Shown here in pieces: positions 29,479 through 37,906 of a stretch of DNA of 42,110 nucleotides (the stretch's first letter is position 1; each line of letters opens with the position of its first letter). The DNA comes from Salipiger bermudensis HTCC2601. GTDB lineage: Bacteria > Pseudomonadota > Alphaproteobacteria > Rhodobacterales > Rhodobacteraceae. The notes under the pieces are model-generated. The model searched no databases. It had not been told where the DNA came from and saw nothing but the letters and a program-made list of their open reading frames with translations. The translations under genes and the position numbers were made by a program. The stretch is taken from the NCBI RefSeq assembly GCF_000153725.1, contig NZ_DS022276.1, forward strand, positions 3,071,094 to 3,113,203, read 5' to 3'.

Positions 29479-30342
29479 TCAGGGCCGGGTTGCTGAGAAA
29501 AGGTTGATGCGGGCGGGGATATGGCAGCCGTCAGCGTCGTCATAGGCGGCGAAGGCGGTGCGCATGTGTTCGAGAAGCGCTGCGCGGTCGGCCTCACTGC
29601 CGTTCTTGGAGCGAAGCTGGGCCGAGATCGGGCCAATATACTGTGTCAGCTCCGCCGCCTCGGCGCTGCCGCCGGGCATCTCGAGCGTTGTGTCGACCAC
29701 TCGCGCCTGCGGGGTGTCGAAGCCGGCCTGCGAGAGCAGCGCCCGGACCCGCGCGGCGTCGGCAAAGGCGGTGGGGCCGGGGGCGTGGGGATCACCGGGC
29801 TCGGAGGGGCCGAGTCGCTCTGCCGCGGCGCGCTTGGCGAGGTCGAACCACGGGTTGTGCTCGGCCGCCGCCCAGGCGGCGAATACCAGCCGCCCGCCGG
29901 GGCGCAGGTGGCGCTGGATGTTGGCGAAACCGGCCACCGGGTCGGCGAAGAACATCAGCCCCATCCGCGACACGCAGAGATCGAAGGGCGCGCCCTCATG
30001 TGCCCAGGTCTGGGCGTCGGCCACGAGGAAGTCCGGCGCGCAGGTCAGCCCTTCGGCGCGGTCACGCCCGACCTCGATCAACGGGGCCGAGATATCCAGC
30101 CCCAGCACGTGGCCCTCGGTCCCGACTTGCTGTCCGGCGGCGATGGCCACGGCCCCCGCGCCGCAGCCGATGTCGATCACCCGCTCGCCGGGGCGCGGAG
30201 CGGCGGCGTCGAGCAGGATGTCGCTGAGCCGCGCGTGCAGGGTATCGAGCTCGAGGTGCAGCCGCACCCAGTGCTGGCCGGGGCCGGTGGTCCAGAAGGC
30301 CTGCTGCCCCGCGTTCGGCCCGTCTGTCATGCTGTCGGTCAT
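29479..30342 (-). CDS. Class I SAM-dependent methyltransferase (UbiE-like)
   Basis: A 287-residue Rossmann methyltransferase. Motif I is [16 protein letters not shown] (about residues 55-70). The acidic end of strand 2 is GLDIS, followed by [10 protein letters not shown] and [15 protein letters not shown], then [13 protein letters not shown]. The C-terminal part, with [12 protein letters not shown] and a [11 protein letters not shown] segment, is like small-molecule methyltransferases. The ATG at 30342 has a GGGAG site; a longer frame would enter the upstream terminator. The substrate is unknown. It follows the sRNA-like region and lies 68 bp before purL. Confidence 0.88.
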   Translation of the reverse strand: MTDSMTDGPNAGQQAFWTTGPGQHWVRLHLELDTLHARLSDILLDAAAPRPGERVIDIGCGAGAVAIAAGQQVGTEGHVLGLDISAPLIEVGRDRAEGLTCAPDFLVADAQTWAHEGAPFDLCVSRMGLMFFADPVAGFANIQRHLRPGGRLVFAAWAAAEHNPWFDLAKRAAAERLGPSEPGDPHAPGPTAFADAARVRALLSQAGFDTPQARVVDTTLEMPGGSAEAAELTQYIGPISAQLRSKNGSEADRAALLEHMRTAFAAYDDADGCHIPARINLFSATRP

Positions 30343-30393
30343 GTTTGCGCTCCCTTGCTGCGAGCCTACCCAGGAATCCGGATGGGCGCGGCC

Positions 30394-30422
30394 AAAAAAA
30401 AGGCCGAGCACAAAGCTCGGCC
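30394..30422 (-). terminator. Strong intrinsic terminator (minus strand)
   Basis: A perfect 8-bp GC-rich stem with a 5-nt loop and a run of eight T on the minus strand. It lies 160 nt beyond the LysR stop at 30582 and before the methyltransferase gene. Confidence 0.88.
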
Positions 30423-30476
30423 GAAGTCCAACAGGGAGGTATGAAGATGATGCGCGCTAGGGCGCTTCAAGCTTCA
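30394..30476 (-). ncRNA. Candidate small RNA with anti-Shine-Dalgarno motif
   Basis: On the minus strand a promoter-like pair, TTGATC (30506-30511) and ATATTC (30483-30488) with a 17-bp spacer, would start a transcript near 30476. It ends at a strong hairpin, GGCCGAGC/GCTCGGCC (30402-30422), followed by eight T. The RNA of about 83 nt contains TGAAG...CTTCA and GCGC...GCGC pairings and an unpaired ACCTCCCTG, which is complementary to ribosome sites. It could instead be the 3' end of the upstream LysR transcript. Confidence 0.4.
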
Positions 30477-30581
30477 TCTGCCGAATATGTTATCAGTTCT
30501 GAGTCGATCAAGGGAGAAGACGCCGCAGGCGCAGCATTGCCGCCATGAATGTGGCGCATAGCTCACACTTTTAGGGCGAGT

Positions 30582-31499
30582 TTAGTCCGCTCCCATAGCC
30601 CGAAGCTGACGGCGGTGGGCAAAGATTTCTTCCTGCACGAAGTCGCGGAAGGCCGCTACACGCTTGGAATGGCGCAACTCTTCCGGGTATGCGAGGAACA
30701 CCGGCACCTCGTTGCTCTCGATTTCCGGGAGCACGCGGACCACCGAGGGGAAATCTTCGATGATGTAGTCGGGCAGAACCCCGATGCCGAGATTTGCGAC
30801 CACGGCCTGCAACACGCCGAAATAGTTGTTGACCGTAAGCGCTGTCTGGATGTCGTAGGTCAGCAGCTCCTGCACCAGCAGCTTGCCCGCGGCGACCTGC
30901 GAGGAGGCGGGATTCTGGCAGATCAGGCGGTGCTGCGACAGCTCGTCGAGCGAGCCGGGCACGCCACGATCGGCGAGATACTCGGGCGAGGCATACATGC
31001 GCATCCGGATCGACATCAGCCGCTTGCGGATCAGATCGGCCTGGCTCGGCTCTTTCATGCGGATGGCGACATCAGCTTCGCGCATCGGCAGGTCGAGCAC
31101 GCGTTCCTCGAGCATGAGGTCGATCTTCAGATCGGGGAACTTCTCATAGAGCTTGGTCAGGCGGGGAGCGAGCCAGAGAACGCCGAAGCCATGGGTGGTG
31201 GTGACCTTCAGTTCACCGAACACCTCTTCCTCGCTGTCGCGGATGCGCGCGGTGGCGGCATCGATGCGCTTCACCATCGAGGCCGTGGCATCGAAGAGCA
31301 ATTCGCCCTGTTCGGTGAGAATCAGCCCGCGGGCATGTCGGTGGAACAGGGTCGTATTCAGCGACTCCTCCAGAGAGCGGATCTGCCGCGACACCGCGGA
31401 TTGAGACAGATGCAGCGCATCGCCCGCATGTGTCAGGCTGCCCGCATCCGCAACCGCGTGAAAGATTCTTAGCTTGTCCCAGTCCATTTCGGTACCCAT
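30582..31499 (-). CDS. LysR-family regulator divergent from indolepyruvate oxidoreductase
   Basis: A 305-residue LysR protein of typical length. The helix-turn-helix (about 1-65) reads DKLRIFHAVADAGSLTHAGDALHLSQSAVSRQIRSLE. The effector domain has TTHGFGVLWLAPRL, an ADVAIRM strand and GIGVLPDY. It is divergent from the oxidoreductase gene, and the 152-bp interval carries three dyads, so it probably regulates that gene and itself. The start may be the ATG at 31499 or that at 31487 (MDWDKL). The co-inducer may be an aryl pyruvate; that is inference. Confidence 0.92.
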   Translation of the reverse strand: MGTEMDWDKLRIFHAVADAGSLTHAGDALHLSQSAVSRQIRSLEESLNTTLFHRHARGLILTEQGELLFDATASMVKRIDAATARIRDSEEEVFGELKVTTTHGFGVLWLAPRLTKLYEKFPDLKIDLMLEERVLDLPMREADVAIRMKEPSQADLIRKRLMSIRMRMYASPEYLADRGVPGSLDELSQHRLICQNPASSQVAAGKLLVQELLTYDIQTALTVNNYFGVLQAVVANLGIGVLPDYIIEDFPSVVRVLPEIESNEVPVFLAYPEELRHSKRVAAFRDFVQEEIFAHRRQLRAMGAD

Positions 31500-31526
31500 G
31501 CCTGCTCGCGGCGCCTGTATACGACA

Positions 31527-31587
31527 GATATCATAAATAGGAACCTATCCTTTCAGGACAGCCTGAAAACACGAAAAAAATGATATC
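31527..31587. promoter_or_regulatory. Three dyads between lysR and the oxidoreductase gene
   Basis: GATATCAT (31527-31534) mirrors ATGATATC (31580-31587). Nested inside are ATAGG-AA-CCTAT (31537-31548) and TTTCAGG-ACAG-CCTGAAA (31551-31568). The outer pair and the last dyad are almost concentric (centres near 31557 and 31560). They are likely LysR operators. Confidence 0.55.
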
Positions 31588-31651
31588 AAGGTCAGCGATT
31601 TTGACCTATTATGTGGGGGATATGCCACGGGATGAGCGTTGGGAGGCGCGC

Positions 31652-34600
31652 ATGACGAAGCAAGAGATCTCACTCCAAGACCGATTTGACCTCGAGAAGA
31701 GCCCGGTGCTGCTCAACGGCACCCAGGCGCTCGTGCGTCTCATGCTGATCCAGAAGGCGCGCGACGTCGCCGCGGGCCTCGACACGGCCGGCTACGTTAC
31801 CGGCTATCGCGGCTCGCCGCTCGGCGCGGTGGACCTGCAGATGCAGCGGGCCGGGAAATATCTCGCCGCCGCCGACGTCACCTTTCAGGAGGGGCTGAAC
31901 GAGGATCTCGCCGCGACGGCGCTCTGGGGCAGCCAGCAGGCCGAGCTGCGCGGCGAGGGCAAATATGACGGCGTGTTCGGGCTCTGGTACGGCAAGGGGC
32001 CTGGGGTCGACCGCTCCGGTGACGTGATGCGCCATGCCAACATGGCCGGGACCTCGCCGCATGGCGGTGTCATCATGGCAATGGGCGACGACCACACGGG
32101 CGAGAGCTCGACCGTGCTGCACCAGTCGGAATGGGCGATGGTCGACGCCTACATGCCGGTGGTCTCGCCGGCAGGCGTGCAGGAGATCCTTGATTACGGC
32201 GTCTATGCCTATGCGCTGTCGCGCTTCGCCGGCGTCTGGGTGGGGCTCAAGACCATGAAGGACACGGTCGAGGCCACCGCGGTGGTCGATGGCCGCCCAG
32301 ACCGCATGTCGCTGGTCACGCCCGAATTCGAGATGCCGCCGGGCGGGCTCAACATCCGGCTCGGCGACACGCCGCACGAGCAGGAAAAGCGCATCATCGA
32401 TTACAAGCGCTTTGCGGCGGAGGCCTTCTCGCACGCCAACAAGATGGACAAGCGCATGTGGGGCAAGCCCGGCGCCAAGATCGGTTTCGTCGCGGCGGGC
32501 AAGAACTGGCTCGATCTGGTGCACGCGCTGTCGCTGCTGGGCGTCGACGAGGCCGAGGCGGAGCGGTTGGGGATCACCACCTACAAGGTCGGCCAGACTT
32601 TCCCGCTCGACATGCTGGGCTTTCACGACTGGGCCGAGGGGCTCGACCTGATCGTCGTGGTCGAGGAGAAGCGCAAGCTGATCGAGGTGCAGGTCAAGGA
32701 GGCGATCTTTGACGACCGCCGCGGCCGCCGGGTCTATGGCTGGCACAAGGGCGGCGGCGCCGGCTCGATGCACGGGCCCGAGCTGTTCCCGACGCAGGGC
32801 GCGCTTGATCCGGTCATGATCGCCGAACGCCTCGGCACCATCCTGATCGACGAGGGCCGCGACACCGAGCGCCTCAAGGCTGCGCTGCAAACCCTTGCGG
32901 ATGCGCGGAAATCCGACAATGCCGAGGATATCGCGGCGCGGCTTCCCTATTACTGCGCCGGCTGCCCGCACAACACCTCGACCAAGGTGCCCGAGGGCAG
33001 CCGCGCCTATGCCGGTATCGGCTGCCACTACATGGTGCAGTGGATGGACCGCGAGACCACCGGCTTCACCCACATGGGCGGCGAAGGCGCCAACTGGATC
33101 GGCGAGGCGCCGTTCTCCAAGCGCCCGCACGTGTTCCAGAACCTCGGAGACGGCACCTACAACCACTCGGGCGTGCAGGCGATCCGCGCGGCCCTCGCGG
33201 CAAACACCAACATCACCTACAAGATCCTCTACAACGACGCCGTTGCGATGACCGGCGGGCAGGCCAACGAGGGCGGGCTCACCGCCGACCGCATCGCCCG
33301 CGAGCTCGTCGCGATGGGGGTGCAGCACATCGCCGTGGTCTATGACGAGAAGGAGGACGTGAATTTCGACCTCTTCCCGCAGGGCATCGAGAAGCACGTG
33401 CGCGCCGAGATGGAGGCGGTGCAGAAACAGATGCGCGAGGTCGAGGGCGTCTCGGTCATCCTCTACATCCAGACCTGCGCCGCCGAGAAGCGCCGCCGGC
33501 GCAAGCGCGGCCTGTTCCCGGATCCGGACAAGCGCGTGTTCATCAACACCGATGTCTGCGAGGGCTGCGGCGATTGCGGCGTGCAGTCGAACTGCGTCGC
33601 CATCGTGCCGGAAGAGACCGAGCTTGGCCGCAAGCGCGTCATCGACCAGTCGAGCTGCAACAAGGATTTCTCCTGCCTCAAGGGCTTCTGCCCGTCTTTC
33701 GTGACGCTCGAGGGCGCCAAGGTCCGCAAGGGCGCGACCACCGAGCTTGCGCTGCCCGACATGCCCGAGCCGGCGCTGCCGCGGATCGACGGCACCCACA
33801 ACGTGGTGATCACAGGCGTTGGCGGCACCGGCGTGGTGACCATCGGCGCGGTGCTGGCGCAGGCGGCGCAGATCGCAGGCCTTGGCGCGGGGATGATGGA
33901 GATGGCGGGGCTGGCCCAGAAGGGCGGCGCGGTGCATATCCACCTGCGGCTTGCCAACCGCCCCGAGGATATCTCGGCGGTGCGCGTGGCGATCGGCGAG
34001 GCCCATGCGCTGATCGGCGGTGACCTCGTGGTCAGCGCCGGGGCCAAGACACTGGGGCTGACCGCCTCGGGTCGCACCGGCGCGGTGGTGAACAGCCACG
34101 AGATCGTCACCGGCGAGTTCACCCGCGACACGGAGTTTGCCTTACCGAATGACCGGCTGAAGCTGGCCATCGAGGCGCGGATGCAGGAGCGCGCCAAGCT
34201 CTTCGATGCCACCGAGCTGGCCAAGGCGACGCTCGGGGACTCGATCTTCTCCAACATGATGATCCTCGGGGCCGCGTGGCAGCAGGGGCTCGTGCCGCTG
34301 CCGCATGACGCCATCGCCGAGGCGCTGCGCCTCAACGGTGCGGCGGTCGAGAAGAACCTGCGCGCCTTCGAGATCGGACGCTGGGCGATGCTGCATCCAG
34401 AGGCGGCCGCAAAGCTCCTGAGCCCCACGGTGATCGAGAAGCCCAAGACGCTCGAGGAGAAGATCGCCTTCCGCGAGGCGCATCTGACGGCCTACCAGAA
34501 CACGCGCCTGGCCAAGCGCTATCGCCGCATGGTCGACCGGGCGGACGATGAGCGCCTGCGCGAGGCCATCGCCAAGGGCTATCACAAGCTGCTGGCCTAC

Positions 34601-35074
34601 AAGGATGAGTACGAGGTCGCGCGGCTGCATCTCGACACCGAGGCCAAGGCGCGGGCGCAGTTCGACGGCGATTTCAAGATGAGCTTCCACCTCGCGCCGC
34701 CGCTGCTGTCGAAGACCGGCTCCGATGGCCGCCCGGTGAAGAAGGCGTTCGGCGAGGGGATGCTGCGCAACTTCCGCCTGCTGGCCAAGCTCAAGGGGCT
34801 GCGCGGCACGCCGTTCGATCCCTTCGGGCGGACTGCCGAGCGTAAGATGGAGCGGGCCTTGATCGCGCAGTACGAGCGCGACATGGACGAGGTCCTGCCC
34901 AAGCTCACCCCCGAGACCCATGACGCAATCGTGGCGCTGGCGGAGCTGCCGCTGAAGATCCGCGGCTTCGGCCCGGTCAAGGAGGCCAACGAGCGCGAGG
35001 CGGCCAAGCGCCGCGAGGAGTTGCTGGCGGTGATCCGCGACGGCGGAGGGGCGATGGCACGGGCGGCGGAGTGA
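31652..35074 (+). CDS. Indolepyruvate ferredoxin oxidoreductase, fused alpha-beta form
   Basis: A 1140-residue fused 2-oxoacid oxidoreductase that oxidatively decarboxylates aryl pyruvates to aryl-acyl-CoA with TPP, CoA and an electron acceptor. Order of parts: the pyrimidine-binding domain (residues 1-400; TGYRGSPLGAVD, TFQEGLNEDLAATALWGSQQ); CAGCPHNTS near 434; the TPP domain with GDGTYNHSG near 499 and the following Asn; a ferredoxin-like cysteine cluster CEGCGDCGVQSNC near 635 with CNKDFSC and FCPSF; the gamma domain from about 722 (GVGGTGVVTIG, AGLAQKGGAVHIHLRLA); and a C-terminal helical domain. The ATG at 31652 follows GGGAGG. It is divergent from a LysR gene. Role: aromatic amino acid catabolism. 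Confidence 0.94.
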   Translation: MTKQEISLQDRFDLEKSPVLLNGTQALVRLMLIQKARDVAAGLDTAGYVTGYRGSPLGAVDLQMQRAGKYLAAADVTFQEGLNEDLAATALWGSQQAELRGEGKYDGVFGLWYGKGPGVDRSGDVMRHANMAGTSPHGGVIMAMGDDHTGESSTVLHQSEWAMVDAYMPVVSPAGVQEILDYGVYAYALSRFAGVWVGLKTMKDTVEATAVVDGRPDRMSLVTPEFEMPPGGLNIRLGDTPHEQEKRIIDYKRFAAEAFSHANKMDKRMWGKPGAKIGFVAAGKNWLDLVHALSLLGVDEAEAERLGITTYKVGQTFPLDMLGFHDWAEGLDLIVVVEEKRKLIEVQVKEAIFDDRRGRRVYGWHKGGGAGSMHGPELFPTQGALDPVMIAERLGTILIDEGRDTERLKAALQTLADARKSDNAEDIAARLPYYCAGCPHNTSTKVPEGSRAYAGIGCHYMVQWMDRETTGFTHMGGEGANWIGEAPFSKRPHVFQNLGDGTYNHSGVQAIRAALAANTNITYKILYNDAVAMTGGQANEGGLTADRIARELVAMGVQHIAVVYDEKEDVNFDLFPQGIEKHVRAEMEAVQKQMREVEGVSVILYIQTCAAEKRRRRKRGLFPDPDKRVFINTDVCEGCGDCGVQSNCVAIVPEETELGRKRVIDQSSCNKDFSCLKGFCPSFVTLEGAKVRKGATTELALPDMPEPALPRIDGTHNVVITGVGGTGVVTIGAVLAQAAQIAGLGAGMMEMAGLAQKGGAVHIHLRLANRPEDISAVRVAIGEAHALIGGDLVVSAGAKTLGLTASGRTGAVVNSHEIVTGEFTRDTEFALPNDRLKLAIEARMQERAKLFDATELAKATLGDSIFSNMMILGAAWQQGLVPLPHDAIAEALRLNGAAVEKNLRAFEIGRWAMLHPEAAAKLLSPTVIEKPKTLEEKIAFREAHLTAYQNTRLAKRYRRMVDRADDERLREAIAKGYHKLLAYKDEYEVARLHLDTEAKARAQFDGDFKMSFHLAPPLLSKTGSDGRPVKKAFGEGMLRNFRLLAKLKGLRGTPFDPFGRTAERKMERALIAQYERDMDEVLPKLTPETHDAIVALAELPLKIRGFGPVKEANEREAAKRREELLAVIRDGGGAMARAAE

Positions 35075-35200
35075 TCCGCCGCCGGCACCGTTCGGCCTAG
35101 GTCTACGGTCGCAATGGATTTTCGCGCCGAACCGCCGTAAGAGCAGACAATACCGCGCAACGAGTCGCGGGCTTGGGCAGTGGCGGCAGGAGACAGGCCG

Positions 35201-36013
35201 ATGGCGGTTGGCGTATTCGATTCCGGGCTTGGCGGGCTCACGGTGCTGGACGCGGTGAGCAAGCGCTTGCCCGAGGTGCCCTTCGTTTACTTCGCCGACA
35301 GCGCCCACGCGCCCTACGGCGTGCGCGATGCCGACGATATCTACAACCTGACCACCGCTGCGGTCGAACGTCTCTGGGAGGCGGGCTGCGATCTCGTCAT
35401 CCTCGCCTGCAATACGGCCTCGGCCGCCGCGTTGCGCCGGATGCAGGAAAGCTGGATCCCGCGCGACAAGCGGGTACTGGGCGTCTTCGTTCCCTTGATC
35501 GAGGCAATGACCGAGCGCCAGTGGGGCGACAACTCGCCTCCGCGCGAGGTCGCGGTGCAGCACGTGGCGCTGTTCGCCACGCCGGCCACCGTGCGCAGCC
35601 GCGCCTTTCAGCGCGAGCTGGCCTTCCGCGCCATCGGCGTCGATGTCGAGGCGCAGGCCTGCGGCGGGCTCGTCGATGCCATCGAGGAGGGCGACATGAT
35701 CCTGGCCGAGGCGCTGGTGCGAAGCCATGTCGATGCGCTCAAGCGCAAGATGCCCTCGCCGCAGGCGGCGATCCTCGGCTGCACCCATTACCCGCTGATG
35801 CAGGAGACCTTCCAGGAGGCGCTGGGAGAGGATGTCGCGGTCTATTCGCAGGCCAACCTCGTGGCCGAGTCGCTGGCCGATTACCTGCAGCGCCATCCGG
35901 GGATGATCGGCACCGGTACCACGAGCCGGTTCCTGACCACCGGCGATCCGCGCAAGGTCTCGGGCCACGCGACGCGCTTCCTGCGCCGCGAGATCACCTT
36001 CGAGGCGGCGTGA
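35201..36013 (+). CDS. murI: Glutamate racemase
   Basis: Supplies D-glutamate for peptidoglycan. 270 residues with the two catalytic cysteines, C70 in [11 protein letters not shown] and C194 in LGCTHYPLM, and D7 in [12 protein letters not shown]; the substrate loop [11 protein letters not shown] is also present. The ATG at 35201 follows CAGGAGACAGG; a GTG seven codons earlier is possible but adds an atypical N-terminus. It stands alone between the oxidoreductase and ccmE. Confidence 0.96.
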   Translation: MAVGVFDSGLGGLTVLDAVSKRLPEVPFVYFADSAHAPYGVRDADDIYNLTTAAVERLWEAGCDLVILACNTASAAALRRMQESWIPRDKRVLGVFVPLIEAMTERQWGDNSPPREVAVQHVALFATPATVRSRAFQRELAFRAIGVDVEAQACGGLVDAIEEGDMILAEALVRSHVDALKRKMPSPQAAILGCTHYPLMQETFQEALGEDVAVYSQANLVAESLADYLQRHPGMIGTGTTSRFLTTGDPRKVSGHATRFLRREITFEAA

Positions 36014-36154
36014 CCCGCACCGCAAAACCGCGTCCGCTCGCCGCAATTTGATCTGCAACACTTACATGCGCGCCCTTGAATGCCATATAGTCTAGGCTGA
36101 CAGCGCGGAACGCATCGGGCAGGCTGGCGCCGTCCGGTCGGAAGAGGAGAAACC

Positions 36155-36604
36155 ATGTCGCTCAAATCGCTCAAGAAGCAGCGCCGTATCCAGGTGGTCG
36201 CGCTGGCTGCGGTCGCGCTGGTGGTCTCGACGGTGCTGATTGGCTACGCAATGCGCGACGGCATCAACTTCTTCCGCTCCCCCAGCCAGGTGATGGAGGA
36301 GCCGCCCGCGCCGAACGAGACCTTCCGCATCGGCGGCCTTGTCGAGGGTGGGACGCTGATCCGTGGCGAGGGCCACGAGATCCGCTTCAGCGTCACCGAT
36401 GGGGGCGCCTCGGTACCGGTGGTGTTCGCCGGCGTGCTGCCCGATCTCTTTGCCGAGAACCAGGGCATGGTGGGCACCGGGCGCTATGTCGAGGGGGTCT
36501 TCGTGGCCTCCGAGATCCTCGCCAAGCACGACGAGACATACATGCCGAAAGAGGTCATGGACGCGCTGAAGGAGCAGGGCGTCTACCAGGATCCCAACAG
36601 CTGA
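36155..36604 (+). CDS. ccmE: Cytochrome c maturation heme chaperone CcmE
   Basis: A 149-residue membrane-anchored heme chaperone that carries heme in the periplasm for cytochrome c assembly. A basic N-terminus (KSLKKQRR) is followed by one membrane segment (about 13-32). The OB-fold domain has FRIGGLVEGGTL and VVFAGVLPDLFAENQGMVGTGR. The covalent heme site is H125 in AKHDETY, with Y129 as axial ligand. Other ccm genes are not adjacent, so this is an isolated ccmE. Confidence 0.96.
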   Translation: MSLKSLKKQRRIQVVALAAVALVVSTVLIGYAMRDGINFFRSPSQVMEEPPAPNETFRIGGLVEGGTLIRGEGHEIRFSVTDGGASVPVVFAGVLPDLFAENQGMVGTGRYVEGVFVASEILAKHDETYMPKEVMDALKEQGVYQDPNS

Positions 36605-36834
36605 GGCTAGGGGCGCGCTGTCGAGATGGGTGCGTTTTGTGCAGACGCGCGAACGTTCGCGGCGCGGAATCAAGGCCGAAGGCCGCCGCGCATCGGTCAT
36701 GCTGGAAGCATGCCTTCGGCATGACCCGCCCCCGGGCCGGCGATTTGGTTGTGCCGGGTGCACAGCTTCGAGGTTCTTCGGACTTGGCTGATATAAATCG
36801 CGGGATTCCACGGAAGGATCGCCACCCCGCGGAC

Positions 36835-36850
36835 CGGCGATGCGCGGCGG
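36835..36850. repeat. CGGCGATGCGCGGCGG repeat copy
   Basis: Identical to 1241-1256 and one base different from 36970-36985. With the latter it shares a longer context GCGG-N2-CGGCGATGCG-N-GGCGGCGT. Confidence 0.45.
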
Positions 36851-36969
36851 CGTCCGAGTTCGGAGCTTCCTGCGATTTAAAAGCGCTCGGTGCGGAGCGT
36901 AGAGCGCCTTCGGACCTTCCGTTCCATGCCCCGTCACAGGCTACACAGGCAGCGCGGTGTCCCGCGGCT

Positions 36970-36985
36970 CGGCGATGCGTGGCGG
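36970..36985. repeat. CGGCGATGCGTGGCGG repeat copy
   Basis: Direct repeat of the element at 36835, 135 bp downstream in the same orientation, in the gap between ccmE and grxD. Confidence 0.45.
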
Positions 36986-37023
36986 CGTTGATGCGCGAAA
37001 CGCCGCAAGAGACCGCCCGCCAA

Positions 37024-37052
37024 AAGAAAAAGGCGGGCCCGAGGGCCCGCCT
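37024..37052 (-). terminator. Terminator of grxD (minus strand)
   Basis: AGGCGGGCCC (37031-37040) and GGGCCCGCCT (37043-37052) form a long GC stem. On the minus strand it is followed by TTTTCTTTT. Confidence 0.87.
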
Positions 37053-37078
37053 TTCCAAGTCTTACCAAGAAGACCGGA

Positions 37079-37441
37079 TCACGCGTTGGCTTCGCGGATC
37101 TTGTCGGCGGCATCCTTGTTGTACTCGACCCCGCTCTGTTCGAAGAGCTGGTCGAGCTCGCCCGAGAGGGTCATCTCGGTGATGATGTCGCAGCCGCCCA
37201 CGAACTCGCCCTTGACGTAGAGCTGCGGGATGGTCGGCCAGTCGGAATAGTCCTTGATGCCCTGGCGGATCGCGTCATCGGCCAGCACGTTCACGTCGTG
37301 GAAATCCACGCCCATGTAGTTCAACACCCCGGCCACGCGGCTCGAGAAGCCGCATTGCGGCATGGTCTTGGTGCCCTTCATGTAGAGCACCACGGTGTTG
37401 GACTTCACCGTCTCGTCGATCATCGTCTTCGCGTCGGTCAT
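37079..37441 (-). CDS. grxD: Monothiol glutaredoxin, CGFS type (Grx4/GrxD)
   Basis: A 120-residue monothiol glutaredoxin that binds a [2Fe-2S] cluster with glutathione and cooperates with BolA. The active motif CGFS lies in MKGTKTMPQCGFSSRVAG. WPTIPQLYVKGEFVGGCDI and SGELDQLF are characteristic of Grx4-type proteins. bolA lies directly upstream on the same strand, as in many proteobacteria. Likely role: delivery of Fe-S clusters and iron sensing. Confidence 0.97.
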   Translation of the reverse strand: MTDAKTMIDETVKSNTVVLYMKGTKTMPQCGFSSRVAGVLNYMGVDFHDVNVLADDAIRQGIKDYSDWPTIPQLYVKGEFVGGCDIITEMTLSGELDQLFEQSGVEYNKDAADKIREANA

Positions 37442-37572
37442 ATCTCTCTCCTATCTGCGCGGTGCCTTGGCACCGGCTGGCCCCGCGCGGAGCGGGGCCG
37501 GTATTTTCCAGAACCCGGACCGGATCATCGCGGCGTGCCGCCGACGATCCGGGCGCGGGCGTCAGTCCGTGG

Positions 37573-37815
37573 TCAGTCCGGCGCCTTGGTGGTCAGCGCC
37601 AGCGCGTGCAGTTCGCCATGCGCCCCGTCCATCTTGCCCTTGAGGGCGGCATAGACGGCGCGCTGCTGCTGGACGCGGTTCTTGCCACGGAAGCTCTCGT
37701 CGATCACCTCGGCGGCGTAGTGGTTTCCGTCACCGGCAAGATCGGTGATGGTGATCTGGGCATCGGGAAACTCGGCTCGGATGAGCTGTTCGATTTCCGT
37801 CGCTTCAATGGCCAT
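37573..37815 (-). CDS. bolA: BolA-family protein
   Basis: An 80-residue BolA protein. Motifs are IEQLIRAEFPDAQITITDLAGDGNHYAAEVIDESFRG (seen as shorter blocks LIRAEFPDAQ, DGNHYAAEVI, ESFRGKNRVQQQRAVY) and the C-terminal HALALTTKAP. The conserved histidine in GNHY can bind a shared [2Fe-2S] cluster with Grx4. It starts at 37815, after GGAGACACGCCCCA. grxD follows 131 bp later; a GC hairpin (37481-37500) lies between. Confidence 0.95.
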   Translation of the reverse strand: MAIEATEIEQLIRAEFPDAQITITDLAGDGNHYAAEVIDESFRGKNRVQQQRAVYAALKGKMDGAHGELHALALTTKAPD

Positions 37816-37906
37816 TGGGGCGTGTCTCCGCTGTCGTCCGTTCCCCCAAGATGTAAGCTCCGTGCGAAGCGGGTGCAAGCAGGCGCTTGGCCGGGCACGG
37901 GCCGGA

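Larger units (their letters stand above)
36605..37078. other. 474-bp non-coding stretch with repeats and hairpins
   Basis: Between ccmE and grxD. It contains a hairpin GGTCATGC (36694-36701)/GCATGACC (36718-36725), two copies of CGGCGATGCGyGGCGG (36835-36850, 36970-36985), a weaker CCGGCGATTTGG (about 36735) and the grxD terminator at 37024-37052. Its low-complexity frames look non-coding. Confidence 0.55.

Noticed and set aside
30435-30548. Small plus-strand frame (MKMMRARALQ...) after GGGAGG near 30436
   Set aside because: The ribosome-site-like GGGAGG is tempting, but the 35-residue product has no recognisable feature and the opposite strand carries promoter and terminator signals. Kept only as an alternative reading of the sRNA region.
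31670-34099. 809-residue minus-strand frame
   Set aside because: Antisense shadow of the indolepyruvate oxidoreductase gene; no recognisable motif.
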